Assembly: GCF_014654895.1 (NCBI RefSeq) | Contig: NZ_BNBE01000002.1 | Location: forward strand, 1,674,001-1,738,000 | From: Streptomyces filamentosus | Lineage (GTDB): Bacteria > Actinomycetota > Actinomycetes > Streptomycetales > Streptomycetaceae | DNA length: 64,000 bases | Direction of reading: 5' to 3' | Part shown: in pieces, positions 16,193 through 25,325 of the stretch | Position numbering within the stretch: the stretch's first letter is position 1 | How the letters are laid out: each line of letters starts with the position of its first letter | Notes under the pieces: generated by a model | The model's database searches: none | The model's input: the letters and a program-made list of their open reading frames with translations, nothing else | What the model was told of the DNA's origin: nothing | Made by a program: the position numbers and the translations under genes

Positions 16193-16354
16193 ATGACCGA
16201 GAACCTGACGTCCCCCGAGTCCTTCCTCGCCACCGTGGACACCCTCCGCGCCGGCGAGGGCACCGTCCGCGCCACCGCCCACACCTCCAGCGTCTCCGCC
16301 GACGGCTGGACGGCCGCCGAGCCAGCCTCCGCCCCCGAGGGCACCGACGCCTGA
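16193..16354 (+). CDS. 53-residue peptide, candidate RiPP precursor
   Basis: MTENLTSPESFLATVDTLRA, then GEGTVRATAHTSSVSADGW and an Ala/Pro/Glu-rich tail ending GTDA. It has an acidic, helix-prone N-terminus like a leader (SFLATVDTL) and a Ser/Thr-rich second half with one Trp. A stop codon 45 bases upstream in frame fixes ATG 16193 as the first start. No good ribosome site is near, which lowers confidence. A 12-bp hairpin and then an HExxH-type enzyme gene follow directly, the usual order for a precursor, attenuator and modifying enzyme. No precursor family is recognised. Confidence 0.45.
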   Translation: MTENLTSPESFLATVDTLRAGEGTVRATAHTSSVSADGWTAAEPASAPEGTDA

Positions 16355-16394
16355 AACACCCATCTGACGCCGGCGGCGCCCCGCCGGTAGTCAT

Positions 16395-16427
16395 CCTGGG
16401 GCCGACCCCGACGGCGTCGGCCCCAGG
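16395..16427 (+). terminator. intercistronic hairpin (attenuator)
   Basis: A perfect 12-bp stem, CCTGGGGCCGAC (16395-16406) with GTCGGCCCCAGG (16416-16427), and a nine-base loop. It has no U tract and lies 40 bases after the small peptide gene and 25 before the next start, a position where read-through could reduce expression of the downstream enzyme. Confidence 0.65.
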
Positions 16428-16451
16428 CCCAAGCCCCGGGAAGGAACCCTC

Positions 16452-17048
16452 GTGTCCACACCCCTCGACTTCGCGTTCTCTCCCATCCGTGACCTGCACC
16501 AGGACCGCACCCGGCGCATCCACGATCTCTTCCGCACCACCGTCGGCGAGACGGAACGGCCGGCCGACGCCTACTGCTTGGCCCATCACGCCCTCGAAGG
16601 CGCCGCCCGGGCCGGCGACACCCTCACCTTGGGCTGGTATCAGACCCGCCCCGACTCCAACGGGACCGCCCTGACCACGCCGACCGTCGTCGGCCCCCGC
16701 ATCGTCGTCTCGCCCGACCCGGGCCGCATGCCGCGGTCCCCGATCTCCGACACCGCGTACTACGTCCTGGGCCCCGACACCACCGTCGCCTCGGCCGACG
16801 AACTCGCCCTCACCACGGCCGCCGTCGCCACGGCAGCTCGGCACGAGTTCGGCGATCTGCTGGCGGACCACACGGTCGTCACCTGCCTGCTCCGACGCAA
16901 GGCGCTCGGCGACACCCTCGTCAGCTGGGCCATCACCCGGCTTCCGGGAACCGTATACACCGACCACGTCGGGGCCCCGACCGTACTCGGCCGCGACCTG
17001 ATCCACGACGCCGGCCACAACTGCGGCGTGACGAGGACTGCGCCCTGA
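16452..17048 (+). pseudogene. 3'-truncated HExxH-type peptide-modifying enzyme
   Basis: The frame gives 198 residues, MSTPLDFAFSPIRDLHQDRT onward, with a good site AAGGA six bases before GTG 16452. Near the end YTDHVGAPTVLGRDLIHDAGHN resembles the metal motif region of the actinobacterial HExxH/aKG-dependent RiPP beta-hydroxylase family (from memory, H-E-A-A-H-N with Asp for Glu here). Family members are about twice this length and continue after the motif with the substrate domain. Here the frame runs into unrelated residues (CGVTRTAP) and stops just where an antisense gene fragment begins. I infer deletion of the 3' half. Confidence 0.55.
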
Positions 17049-17163
17049 GGGCGGCGAGGTCCTGCCCGGTGGTGTCGTACTTGCCGAGCTCGGTGAAGCG
17101 CGTCTCGAACCCGTCGTCGAAGAGGGTGGCGGCCCAGTTGTCGGGTGACGGTGTCGGCGGCAC
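17038..17163 (-). pseudogene. 5' fragment of an unidentified gene
   Basis: GTG 17163, preceded by GGAG eight bases upstream, opens VPPTPSPDNWAATLFDDGFE then TRFTELGKYDTTGQDLAALRA, which looks like genuine protein. After about 17038 the frame enters the reverse of the HExxH gene and loses coding character. Both genes are thus cut at the same junction, 17020-17045. The function of the fragment is unknown. Confidence 0.4.
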
Positions 17164-17243
17164 GGGGGCTACTCCGGGGTGAGGGCGGCGAGGGATCGGC
17201 GGGCTGCTCCCACCGCAAGATGCTTCTTCGAGACCCGGGCGCC

Positions 17244-20200
17244 CTAGTGGTTCCATCCGTGCTCCGGCTCGGTGTGGCCGGTCAGGAGGGTGGCGAGGTG
17301 GTCGATCGTGGTGAAAGCGACGCCCGGGGTCGTGGTGAAGGCGGCCGGGTCAATACTCCGGGTGACGAACAGGGGGATGACTCTCCAGCCCTGTGCTGCC
17401 TCGGCCCCGCAGGCGAGCGCGGCTGCCGTGGCGTGCTCGTCGATGATGGCGGCCTTGGCCAGGAGCTTGGTGCGATAGCTGGTGAACCGTCCCAGGTTCT
17501 GGGCGACGTTGTGGATGCCGATGGCGCCGTGGGGGTTTTTTGCCTCGATCACCCACAGCCGCTTCCGGCCAGGGTCGGCAACGAGGAGGTCGATCTCGCC
17601 GGACAGGCCCGGGATGCCGGCGGCGGCCGCCGGGCCGCGCTCGAGGCGGGAGCGGTACGGCAGGCCGGCGTGGACGGCGGCCTGGGCGAGGTCGGTCTCG
17701 AGCTGGTTGTTGTACTGCTGGCGGTGGCGGTCGAGGAGGTCCTTCGCCTCGGGCGGGGTGTCGGGGCGGGGCAGGCGTCCGTCGGCGAGATAGGTGGCGT
17801 AGAGCTGCTGGGAGGTGTGGACGAGCCAGGGCGCGATGAGGATGCCGTCGTCGTTGTGGGCGATGAGCGGGTGTGTGAGGGGCCGGATGCGGCGCTCGAC
17901 CTCGGTGTAGGCGTGGGTGTGGCCTCCTGCGGCGTTGCCCGGGTGGAGGACGAGCTGCTCGACGGCGGCTCGGGTCTGGGCTTCGGGTAGCTGGGACCAT
18001 GCGGCCGTCTCGCGGGCGAGCTCGTCTCGGCTGGTGAGGGCGGTGCCGTCGGGGCGGGTGGGCCAGTCGGAGGCGGTGGCGAGGACGGCGGCGAGTGCGT
18101 CGAGGCCGCAGCCCCACTGGGCGGTGAGTGCGGCGTCGGCGCGGGCGAGGGTGCTGCTGGCCGGCGGGTGCAGCTGGGTGAAGGCGATGGGCGTGCGGGA
18201 GCCGCTGCGGGCGGTGAACAGGTCCTCGGGGGTGAGGCGTTGCGGCTCGGCCGTGCCGGCTCGGGTGAGCCAGTGCTGTTCCTGGGCGTGGCGGTAGGCC
18301 GCGGTGTCGAAGCCGAGGTGGCCCTCGGGGCCGGCATCGGCGGTCTCGAGGGTGTCATCGAGGGTGAACACGCCGGTGGGGTGGATGGTGAGGGTTACTG
18401 GGTGAAGCCGCTTACTGGCGGGGAGGGCGACCAGGGCGGTGCGCAGGAGAAGTTCGGCCAGGGCGACGAGGTCGGCGATGGTGATGAGGTCGGCGGTCTT
18501 GTCGCCGGCGGGCGGGGTGATCAGTGCCTGCTGGAGCATCAGTTGCAGGGCGGTGGTGCTGACGGCGCCGTCGGCCTCTCGGCGTCGGGCCTCCTCCTGC
18601 CAGGGCTCGTCTCGGGTGCGGGCGATACCGGTGACGGCTTCGCGGCGGCCGTGTGCCCGCGTGGCGAGAGCGGCGTTGAGGTGGCGGACCAGGGCGTGTA
18701 CGAGGTCGGGGTGGTGGGAGCGGAGCTGCTCGGCGAGCTCTTTCTCCAGGGCGTGGAGGAGTTGTTCGGCGGGGCCTTCGCGGCGCAGGGCCTCGGGTCC
18801 GGTGAACGTGCCGGCCGGGACACCGGCTGCGCGCACGGCGTCGGCGGCTACACGGATGGCGCGGGCTCTGACGTAGGGGGTGAGGTTCGGGAGGGAGTGG
18901 GGTGGTGCGGGCGGCGGCGCGTAGGGGTCGGTGCCGTACCAGGTGAGAACCGGGACGGCGGCGTCCCATGCGGCGCTGAACTCGGCAGCGCCAGGCGGAT
19001 GCTCGGCGTCGTCGGTGGAGTGGAGACGGCCCATGGCGTGGTGCAGGGCGAGGCCGAGGATGTGGTGGCCGTCGTCGGTGAAGCGGTCCAGGAGCGGCGG
19101 ATCGAGGACGATGCCGATGCGCGCGGTGTCCTTGTCCGTGGCGATGAGCAGCGGAAGGACGTCGCCTGGCGGTTCGGTCTTCGTCTGGTTGGGTGCCTGG
19201 TGAGGCTCGACGGTCTCGGTCAGATGCAGCAGGACCGGTCGGCGGCCGGGCAGGGTGAAGTGCTGGGCGAGGCTAGGGTGCGCGGCGAGGGTGCCCCGGA
19301 TGCCGTCGGCGAGACCGGCGAAGGCGGCAGCGTCCAGCACCGCCCGCCCGTCGGGGTTGACGGTGGTCAGGACGATGAACGGCGGATGGCTGCTGACGCA
19401 GGCCAGGGTCAGCTGTCCGTCGACGCTCTGGGCAAGGTCGGCCCACAGGCCGGTGCCCGCCGATGCCTCGGTGAGGCGGCACTCGGTCCAGTCGATGGCG
19501 GGCAGCAGGCCGGCCGCAGCCAGAATGCCGTCAACGGGAGCCCACATGGCGGCCCGGTCCCAGGAGACGTCCCGTCCGTACGGTTCGACGACGGCGACGC
19601 CTTCTTCATACGGCCCGGGCGGCAGGAGGGTGGCCTGGGTGTACCAGGTTGTCCAGGCGTCGAGGACGTCGTAGTAGGCGACGGCGTCGGTGCCCGGGTG
19701 CTGGGTGAGTTCCAGTACCCACAGCGCAAGCATCGTCAGGTCGCCGCCGGCGGCGGTGAAGATCTCGGTGAGTTCCTCTACGTGGAGGTAGAGGGTGTCT
19801 GTGATCACTTCCCGGCCCAGGAACCGGGGGCCTGCGTAGATGACGAGCCGGCCTGCGCCGGCGGGGCTGGTGGACAGCTCGGCGCGTGCCTTCTCGATCA
19901 GGGCGGCGAGGTCGTCGGCGAGGGTCGCGGTGATCGCGATCTCCAGACGGTGCGACGGTGAGGTGATCCGGCACACCTCCCCCGGGTCGTAGGGCATGTG
20001 GTCCAGGCCGAGAAGGCGCGCGACGCGGGCGATCGTGCGGTGGCGAAGCCGGTGCTGGGCCTCGGGTGGTGCCGGGTGGCGCTGGAGCAGGTCGCCGGCC
20101 GCGGCGGTGGCTGCTTCCAGGGCGGTGGAGGCCGGCACCGGCACGGTGCGATGGCTGCTGCTGATCAGGAGGGTGGGGCCGAGCAGAGGTTGGCCGGGGT

Positions 20201-20891
20201 TGTAGGTGAGGGGCAGGTCGTTCAGATCGCGGGTGAGGTAGGCGAGCGCGGCTGTTGTCCGGTCCGGCCCACCGGACCCGGTCGCGGTCGCGGCGAGGTG
20301 GGCGGTGCCGAGGCCAGCCGCGGCCGTGATCTCCGCATCGGTCACCTCGCACGTGATCTGCACCGGTACTGGTTCGGCCTCAAAGGCCTGTGGCCAGGCC
20401 GGGGCGAGGCTCTCGACGGTGTGGTCGGTGTGGCGCAGCGCGAGTTCGAGGATGTCACCGATGCCGAACCCACACGTGTGGACGAGGTGGTCGTCGACGG
20501 CATCGGCGACATCGTGGAGGCTGCGCAGGACGAGAAGCGGGTGGTCGAGTTCGCCCGGGTGGACAAGGAACCGTCCGCGTTCGCCGATCGTGAAGTGCAC
20601 GCTCTGGGTTGGGTTGTTGGGCGTGCGGTCGGTCGTGATGCCGCGGTCCGGGGCGGCTTGTAGGGCAGCGTGCAGGACGGCCCGTAGATCGTCAGCGGCC
20701 GCGGACCGCCCGTCTCGGTCGGGACCGGCCAGAGCGCGGGTCCAGGCGAGCAAGAGGTGGTCGTGGAAGCGAGCGCATCCCGGGGAGTCGAGCGCCGCCC
20801 TCAGCAGGGCGAGCGCCGAGACGCTGGAGTAGGGCTCCAAGGCCGCGTCCAAGACGCTGAGGTGTTCTTGACGGCGGTCATTCTCGGGCAT
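17244..20891 (-). CDS. 1,215-residue protein with C-terminal PD-(D/E)XK nuclease domain
   Basis: Most of the protein (residues 1-1050) is of unrecognised, mixed alpha/beta type with no Walker motifs. At about 1095-1125 there is GEIDLLVADP followed by RLWVIEAKNPHG, the D-x(n)-E-x-K core of restriction-like nucleases, with a following helix-rich stretch. An RRIRPLTHPLIAHNDDGILIAPW segment before it resembles uncharacterised plasmid and defence proteins. ATG 20891 is the start. It is divergent from the SNF2 helicase gene (175 bp between), so the two are probably co-regulated. Cleavage of DNA is inferred from the motif only; the large N-terminal part may sense or bind a partner. Confidence 0.7.
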   Translation of the reverse strand: MPENDRRQEHLSVLDAALEPYSSVSALALLRAALDSPGCARFHDHLLLAWTRALAGPDRDGRSAAADDLRAVLHAALQAAPDRGITTDRTPNNPTQSVHFTIGERGRFLVHPGELDHPLLVLRSLHDVADAVDDHLVHTCGFGIGDILELALRHTDHTVESLAPAWPQAFEAEPVPVQITCEVTDAEITAAAGLGTAHLAATATGSGGPDRTTAALAYLTRDLNDLPLTYNPGQPLLGPTLLISSSHRTVPVPASTALEAATAAAGDLLQRHPAPPEAQHRLRHRTIARVARLLGLDHMPYDPGEVCRITSPSHRLEIAITATLADDLAALIEKARAELSTSPAGAGRLVIYAGPRFLGREVITDTLYLHVEELTEIFTAAGGDLTMLALWVLELTQHPGTDAVAYYDVLDAWTTWYTQATLLPPGPYEEGVAVVEPYGRDVSWDRAAMWAPVDGILAAAGLLPAIDWTECRLTEASAGTGLWADLAQSVDGQLTLACVSSHPPFIVLTTVNPDGRAVLDAAAFAGLADGIRGTLAAHPSLAQHFTLPGRRPVLLHLTETVEPHQAPNQTKTEPPGDVLPLLIATDKDTARIGIVLDPPLLDRFTDDGHHILGLALHHAMGRLHSTDDAEHPPGAAEFSAAWDAAVPVLTWYGTDPYAPPPAPPHSLPNLTPYVRARAIRVAADAVRAAGVPAGTFTGPEALRREGPAEQLLHALEKELAEQLRSHHPDLVHALVRHLNAALATRAHGRREAVTGIARTRDEPWQEEARRREADGAVSTTALQLMLQQALITPPAGDKTADLITIADLVALAELLLRTALVALPASKRLHPVTLTIHPTGVFTLDDTLETADAGPEGHLGFDTAAYRHAQEQHWLTRAGTAEPQRLTPEDLFTARSGSRTPIAFTQLHPPASSTLARADAALTAQWGCGLDALAAVLATASDWPTRPDGTALTSRDELARETAAWSQLPEAQTRAAVEQLVLHPGNAAGGHTHAYTEVERRIRPLTHPLIAHNDDGILIAPWLVHTSQQLYATYLADGRLPRPDTPPEAKDLLDRHRQQYNNQLETDLAQAAVHAGLPYRSRLERGPAAAAGIPGLSGEIDLLVADPGRKRLWVIEAKNPHGAIGIHNVAQNLGRFTSYRTKLLAKAAIIDEHATAAALACGAEAAQGWRVIPLFVTRSIDPAAFTTTPGVAFTTIDHLATLLTGHTEPEHGWNH

Positions 20892-21066
20892 CGTTCGCCT
20901 CTCCGTGCACAGGTGCGGGGTACAGCCTGCCAGCGCCGGAGGGGCCGTGCGCGCTTCTTATCCGAACTCGGGATTGCTGGACCGGTGCGGAGTTCCAGCT
21001 CCTGCGCCCGGCCGGGCCTGGCGTCGCGCAACAGTGACCGTGCACCTGCGCTGATCCACTGCCGGT

Positions 21067-24063
21067 GTGAGCTCCGCTGAGCACCTGGGCGCGGCTCCGC
21101 ATCACCGCGGCGAAGCGCGGAGAGTGGGTCACGCGGCGTTCTTGTCACTCGATCGGGTCCGCTTCGCGGCATTTCACGCGGTGAGGCCAGCCGGCACGGC
21201 AAACTCCGACCTGTCGTATGCCCTTGTGCGCAAGGGTGTGGTGGTTGAGGGGAGTTCGTCTGCTGTGGGTTCCTACCGCCTGATCGATTACGCGGCGGTG
21301 TTCGAACCCGCTGATCCTCCGCGTTCGGGCCGGATGGTGTTCTTCAGGCCCGTGGCATCGATGGGGTCGCCTGAGAAGGTGGCCGTTCCTGAGGGCGCCG
21401 TGCTCGGAGAGCGAGAGACGACGGTGGTGCGGGCGCGCCGTGATGGGGTCCGCTCTGCCCGGGCGCCGTACTGGTGGATGCCTCTGGACATCGCATTGCC
21501 GGTCCTCGCGCGCAGCCGTCTCGACGCGGAAGGCGAGGAGAGCTGCCAGTTCTGGGGGGCAGCCTCGCTGTTCGCCCTCCAACTACTGGCGCGCGGCCGG
21601 CTGAGCCCGAAGGTGACGGCATCGGGCTTCGATGCCTGGCACAGCGCCGCTCATCTGCCCGATGAGGAGGAGCACTTCGGAGTCCTCGCCGAGGCGATGC
21701 CTCCGCAGGCCCGTGCTCTGCCGTTCGGTGCGAACAGCTATCCGCCGTCCGTTCCGAAGCGCTCGTCCCTGCTCGGCGCCTTCCTCGACGCGGTCGCCGA
21801 CTCCTTCGCGCGTCCCCCGGACGGCTCAGGTCCGTATGCGGCCCGCGCTCCGCAGCACGTTCCGCACCTGGTGCTGAGAGCGGGAGGAGGGCCGACCACT
21901 GCGCCGGTCAGTGTGCAGATCTCCCTGCGGCTGGAGATCGAGGACGCGGGGGACTCCGGCGTACGGGCCGTCGTCCAGGTGCAGGACGTCGACCCGCCGC
22001 GGGACCTGGTGGACGCCGGCGCTTTGTGGCGCCGTCCGGCGCCGCCGGGATCGTCGGACGCGGCCCGGCAGGAGGGCACGATGGTGGCCCTCCGCGGTGC
22101 CGCGCGCGCGTGGCCGCCGCTGGAGCGCCTGTTGGACTCGCCCGTGCCGGATGTGCTAGAGGTGCGCGCCGAGGAAGTCGACGACCTCTTCGGTGATGCG
22201 GTGGACGACCTGGTCGCAGCGGGCTGCGCGGTGCACTGGCCCCGGGATCTGGTGCGCTCCCTGACGGTGCGGGCGGTCCTGGGGCCGAAGAAACCGGGCG
22301 CCGCGCCGTCCGGCCGGCTGAGCCCGGAGGCGCTGCTGGATTTCCGCTGGCAGGCGGCGCTCGGGGAGGACGGGGACCTCACCGATGGCGAGATGGACCG
22401 GCTGGCGGAGGCGAAACGCCCCTTTGTGCGGCTGCGCGATCAGTGGGTACGGGTCGACGCGGCCGTCCTGCGCAGGGTCCGCCGCCGGAAGATGGCCGAC
22501 CTCGCCGGCTTCGATGCCGTCGCGGCGGCGCTGATCGGCCAGGCCGAAGTGGAGGGCGAGGTGATCGAGGTGGAGCCGGCCGGGTGGCTCGCCACCCTGC
22601 GCACCGTGCTCACCAGCCCGGTCATCGAGACGGCACCCCCCATGGCTTTGGCCGGCACGCTGCGCCCCTACCAACGGCACGCCCTGTCCTGGATGCAGCA
22701 GCTCACCTCGAACGGACTGGGCTGCTGCCTCGCTGACGACATGGGCCTGGGCAAGACGATCACCCTGATCGCGCTGCACCTGACCCGGCAGGAGTCCGGA
22801 GCGACTCGCGGGCCGACGCTGGTGGTCTGCCCGGCTAGCCTCCTGGGGAACTGGGAACGCGAGATCGGTCGTTTCGCTCCCTCGACGGGCGTACGCCGCT
22901 TCCACGGCCCGGGCCGCACCCTGGCCGGCCTCGATGAGGACGGCTTCGTCCTGACTACCTACGGCACCGCTCGGCTCAGTACCGAACAGCTCGCCGGCGT
23001 GGACTGGTCGCTGGTGGTCCTGGACGAAGCCCAGCACGTCAAGAACGCCACCTCCTCCACCGCTCGCGCCCTGCGGAACATCCCTTCCCGCGGCCGCGTC
23101 GCGCTCACCGGCACGCCGGTCGAGAACGACCTCTCCGAACTGTGGTCGGTGCTCGACTGGGCGACCCCCGGGCTGCTTGGCCCGCTGAAGGCGTTCCGGG
23201 CTCGTTTCGCCAAGCCGATCGAGACACACCGCGACCCGGCTGCCACCGCTCAGCTGGCGACACTGATCCGACCGTTCGTGCTCCGGCGCCGCAAGAGCGA
23301 TCCCGGGATCGCGCCGGAGCTTCCCCCCAAGACCGAGACCGCCCAGTACGCGCGCCTGACCCGCGAGCAGACCATGCTGTACGAGGCCGTCGTACGCGAG
23401 ACCATGACGAAGATCGAGGCCGCCGAGGGCATGGCCCGCCGCGGCCTGGTCCTCAAGCTCCTCACCTCGCTACGGCAGGTCTGCAACCACCCGGCCCAGT
23501 ACCTCAAGGAGGCCGACACCAGGCGGCTCGCCGGCCGCTCGGGAAAACTCGACCTCTTCGACGACCTGCTCGGCGTCATGCTCGCCGAGCAACAGTCGGT
23601 GCTGGTCTTCACCCAGTATGTCGAGATGGTCCGCTTGGTTTCCGCCCGCCTCACCCAGCAGCACGTGGACCACCGCACTCTCCACGGCGGCACGCCGGTC
23701 GCCAGCCGACCCGCCCTCGTCGACTCCTTCCAGAACGGCGACTTCAAGGTGTTCCTGCTGTCACTGCGAGCCGCCGGCACCGGCCTGACCCTCACCCGGG
23801 CCCAGCACGTGATCTTCCTGGACCAGTGGTGGAATCCCGCTGTCATGGACCAGGCCGCCGACCGCGCCTACCGCATCGGTACTCGCCATCCCGTCCAGGT
23901 TCACAGCCTGATCAACGAAGGAACCGTCGAGGAACGGATCGCCGAGCTCCTGGCCGCGAAGAAGGACCTCGCCGACTCCGTCCTGTCCGACGTGAGCAGC
24001 GGCCTGACCGAGCTGAACGACGAGCAGCTCTTCGACCTGATCGCCCTCAGGAGCAGCAGGTGA
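21067..24063 (+). CDS. SNF2-family DNA translocase/helicase
   Basis: A protein of 998 residues. Residues 535-998 are a full SNF2 motor. The opening LRPYQRHALSWMQQL is followed by Walker A DDMGLGKT near 557, VVCPASLLGNWEREI, D-E-A-Q-H near 652, ALTGTPVENDLSELWSVLDW and RRRKSDP. Lobe 2 gives LVFTQYVEMVRLVSARL, LHGGTPVASR, LSLRAAGTGLTLTRAQHVI and D-Q-A-x-D-R-A-Y-R-I-G. The first 530 residues form the less conserved domain of the bacterial branch that includes mycobacterial HelZ. Its stop overlaps the SWIM gene start as GTGA. The ATPase acts on double-stranded DNA. The biological role (repair or phage defence) is not known from sequence. Confidence 0.9.
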   Translation: MSSAEHLGAAPHHRGEARRVGHAAFLSLDRVRFAAFHAVRPAGTANSDLSYALVRKGVVVEGSSSAVGSYRLIDYAAVFEPADPPRSGRMVFFRPVASMGSPEKVAVPEGAVLGERETTVVRARRDGVRSARAPYWWMPLDIALPVLARSRLDAEGEESCQFWGAASLFALQLLARGRLSPKVTASGFDAWHSAAHLPDEEEHFGVLAEAMPPQARALPFGANSYPPSVPKRSSLLGAFLDAVADSFARPPDGSGPYAARAPQHVPHLVLRAGGGPTTAPVSVQISLRLEIEDAGDSGVRAVVQVQDVDPPRDLVDAGALWRRPAPPGSSDAARQEGTMVALRGAARAWPPLERLLDSPVPDVLEVRAEEVDDLFGDAVDDLVAAGCAVHWPRDLVRSLTVRAVLGPKKPGAAPSGRLSPEALLDFRWQAALGEDGDLTDGEMDRLAEAKRPFVRLRDQWVRVDAAVLRRVRRRKMADLAGFDAVAAALIGQAEVEGEVIEVEPAGWLATLRTVLTSPVIETAPPMALAGTLRPYQRHALSWMQQLTSNGLGCCLADDMGLGKTITLIALHLTRQESGATRGPTLVVCPASLLGNWEREIGRFAPSTGVRRFHGPGRTLAGLDEDGFVLTTYGTARLSTEQLAGVDWSLVVLDEAQHVKNATSSTARALRNIPSRGRVALTGTPVENDLSELWSVLDWATPGLLGPLKAFRARFAKPIETHRDPAATAQLATLIRPFVLRRRKSDPGIAPELPPKTETAQYARLTREQTMLYEAVVRETMTKIEAAEGMARRGLVLKLLTSLRQVCNHPAQYLKEADTRRLAGRSGKLDLFDDLLGVMLAEQQSVLVFTQYVEMVRLVSARLTQQHVDHRTLHGGTPVASRPALVDSFQNGDFKVFLLSLRAAGTGLTLTRAQHVIFLDQWWNPAVMDQAADRAYRIGTRHPVQVHSLINEGTVEERIAELLAAKKDLADSVLSDVSSGLTELNDEQLFDLIALRSSR

Positions 24064-25097
24064 CCCTCACCGACCACAACCCCTACCGCATGCGGTTCAC
24101 CCCGTTCGCCCCGCTCCCGGACGAGCAGCTGTGCGAGGGCGTCGGCGGCCGTCTCTGGCTGGAGGCGCTCTCGCCCCGCGCCAAGGGCTCCACGAAGAGC
24201 CCGTTCGGCTGGGCCCGCGCGTACGCCCGCACCGCCGCGGTGACCCACCTCGTGATCGAACCCGGCGCCATCCGGTGCTGGATCAACGAGAACACCCACC
24301 CCGCGCCGTCCGCGCGCTCGTATACCCCTCAGCCCTGCCCGACGATCCACATCCCGGTCCTGGACCACGGGCAGTGGCGCGACCTCACCGTGATCACCCG
24401 CCACCTCGCCGACCAGCTCGCGCGCCTGCCCGCCGAGCACGTCCTCCAGGAGCTCACCCGCACGGGCGTCCGCAACGGCATCCGCCTCCTGCCGACCCTC
24501 GACGAGTGCCGTGCCTCGTGCAGTTGCTCCAGCCGCAGGGCCCTGTGCAAGCACGCCGCCACGGCCCTTCTCCAGGCCGCCCGCTGCCTCGACGCGATGC
24601 CTCTCGTCCTGCTGCTTCTCCGCGGCCGTGCCCCGGTCGACTTCTTCGCCGGCCTCCAGAACGCCGATCATCCCAGCCTGCGCAGTCACGGGCTGAAGAG
24701 CCTGCCGCTCCCGCCGGTCACCTCTGCTCAGACCGTCTTCGACGAGTGGGAGCGCACTGCCCGTCCACCCCTTCCTCCGGTGTGGCCTCCTCCCGAGCAG
24801 CCGGCCACACCGGTGCTCCCTGATGTCGGTGGGCTCGACGGTCAGACCCTTGCCGGACTCGCTGCCGAGTCTGCCCAGCGCGCCCACTCTCTTCTTCACG
24901 CCCTCACCCAGACCGACACCACGACGACGTCGGCGGCGGGCATCCCCGCTGAGGCCGAACTGAACGGCACTTCACCAGTCTCACGCCACATCCCCCACAT
25001 CCCGCTGCAGCAGCGCTTCCAAGAGCTCCAGAAGGCCACCGGAATGACCAAGGCGGAACTCGCTCAAGCCGTCCGCGACTGGGGCCTCGGCGGCTGA
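24060..25097 (+). CDS. SWIM zinc-finger protein, partner of the SNF2 motor
   Basis: A protein of 345 residues (GTG 24060). The SWIM motif C-x-C-x(n)-C-x-H is CSCSSRRALCKHAATALLQA near residues 157-176, following ECRAS. The part before it has WARAYARTAAVTHLVIEPGA. The C-terminus is Pro-rich and ends with a short helix pair, FQELQKATGMTKAELAQAV, that could be DNA-binding. SWIM proteins next to SNF2 helicases are a recurrent actinobacterial pair, and GTGA coupling supports a joint complex. No enzymatic motif is present. Confidence 0.85.
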   Translation: MTLTDHNPYRMRFTPFAPLPDEQLCEGVGGRLWLEALSPRAKGSTKSPFGWARAYARTAAVTHLVIEPGAIRCWINENTHPAPSARSYTPQPCPTIHIPVLDHGQWRDLTVITRHLADQLARLPAEHVLQELTRTGVRNGIRLLPTLDECRASCSCSSRRALCKHAATALLQAARCLDAMPLVLLLLRGRAPVDFFAGLQNADHPSLRSHGLKSLPLPPVTSAQTVFDEWERTARPPLPPVWPPPEQPATPVLPDVGGLDGQTLAGLAAESAQRAHSLLHALTQTDTTTTSAAGIPAEAELNGTSPVSRHIPHIPLQQRFQELQKATGMTKAELAQAVRDWGLGG

Positions 25098-25325
25098 CCT
25101 GGCATCTGGATCTCCCGACCATCGGTACGGCGTCGACGTTTGGCGCTGCCGTTTCACCGGCTGGGCGCAGACGTCTCGCGGCCTCGCCCCAACCCGCCAT
25201 ACCGCCGGCCGTTCGGACTGCTGCACCGCGCCACATCGCCGGCTGTCGCTCGCCGGAGAGCCGGTACCCATGGGCGAAGGCTGAGCGGGAGCCGGCCGGC
25301 CATGTGCAGGTCCTGGAAGCAGTGG

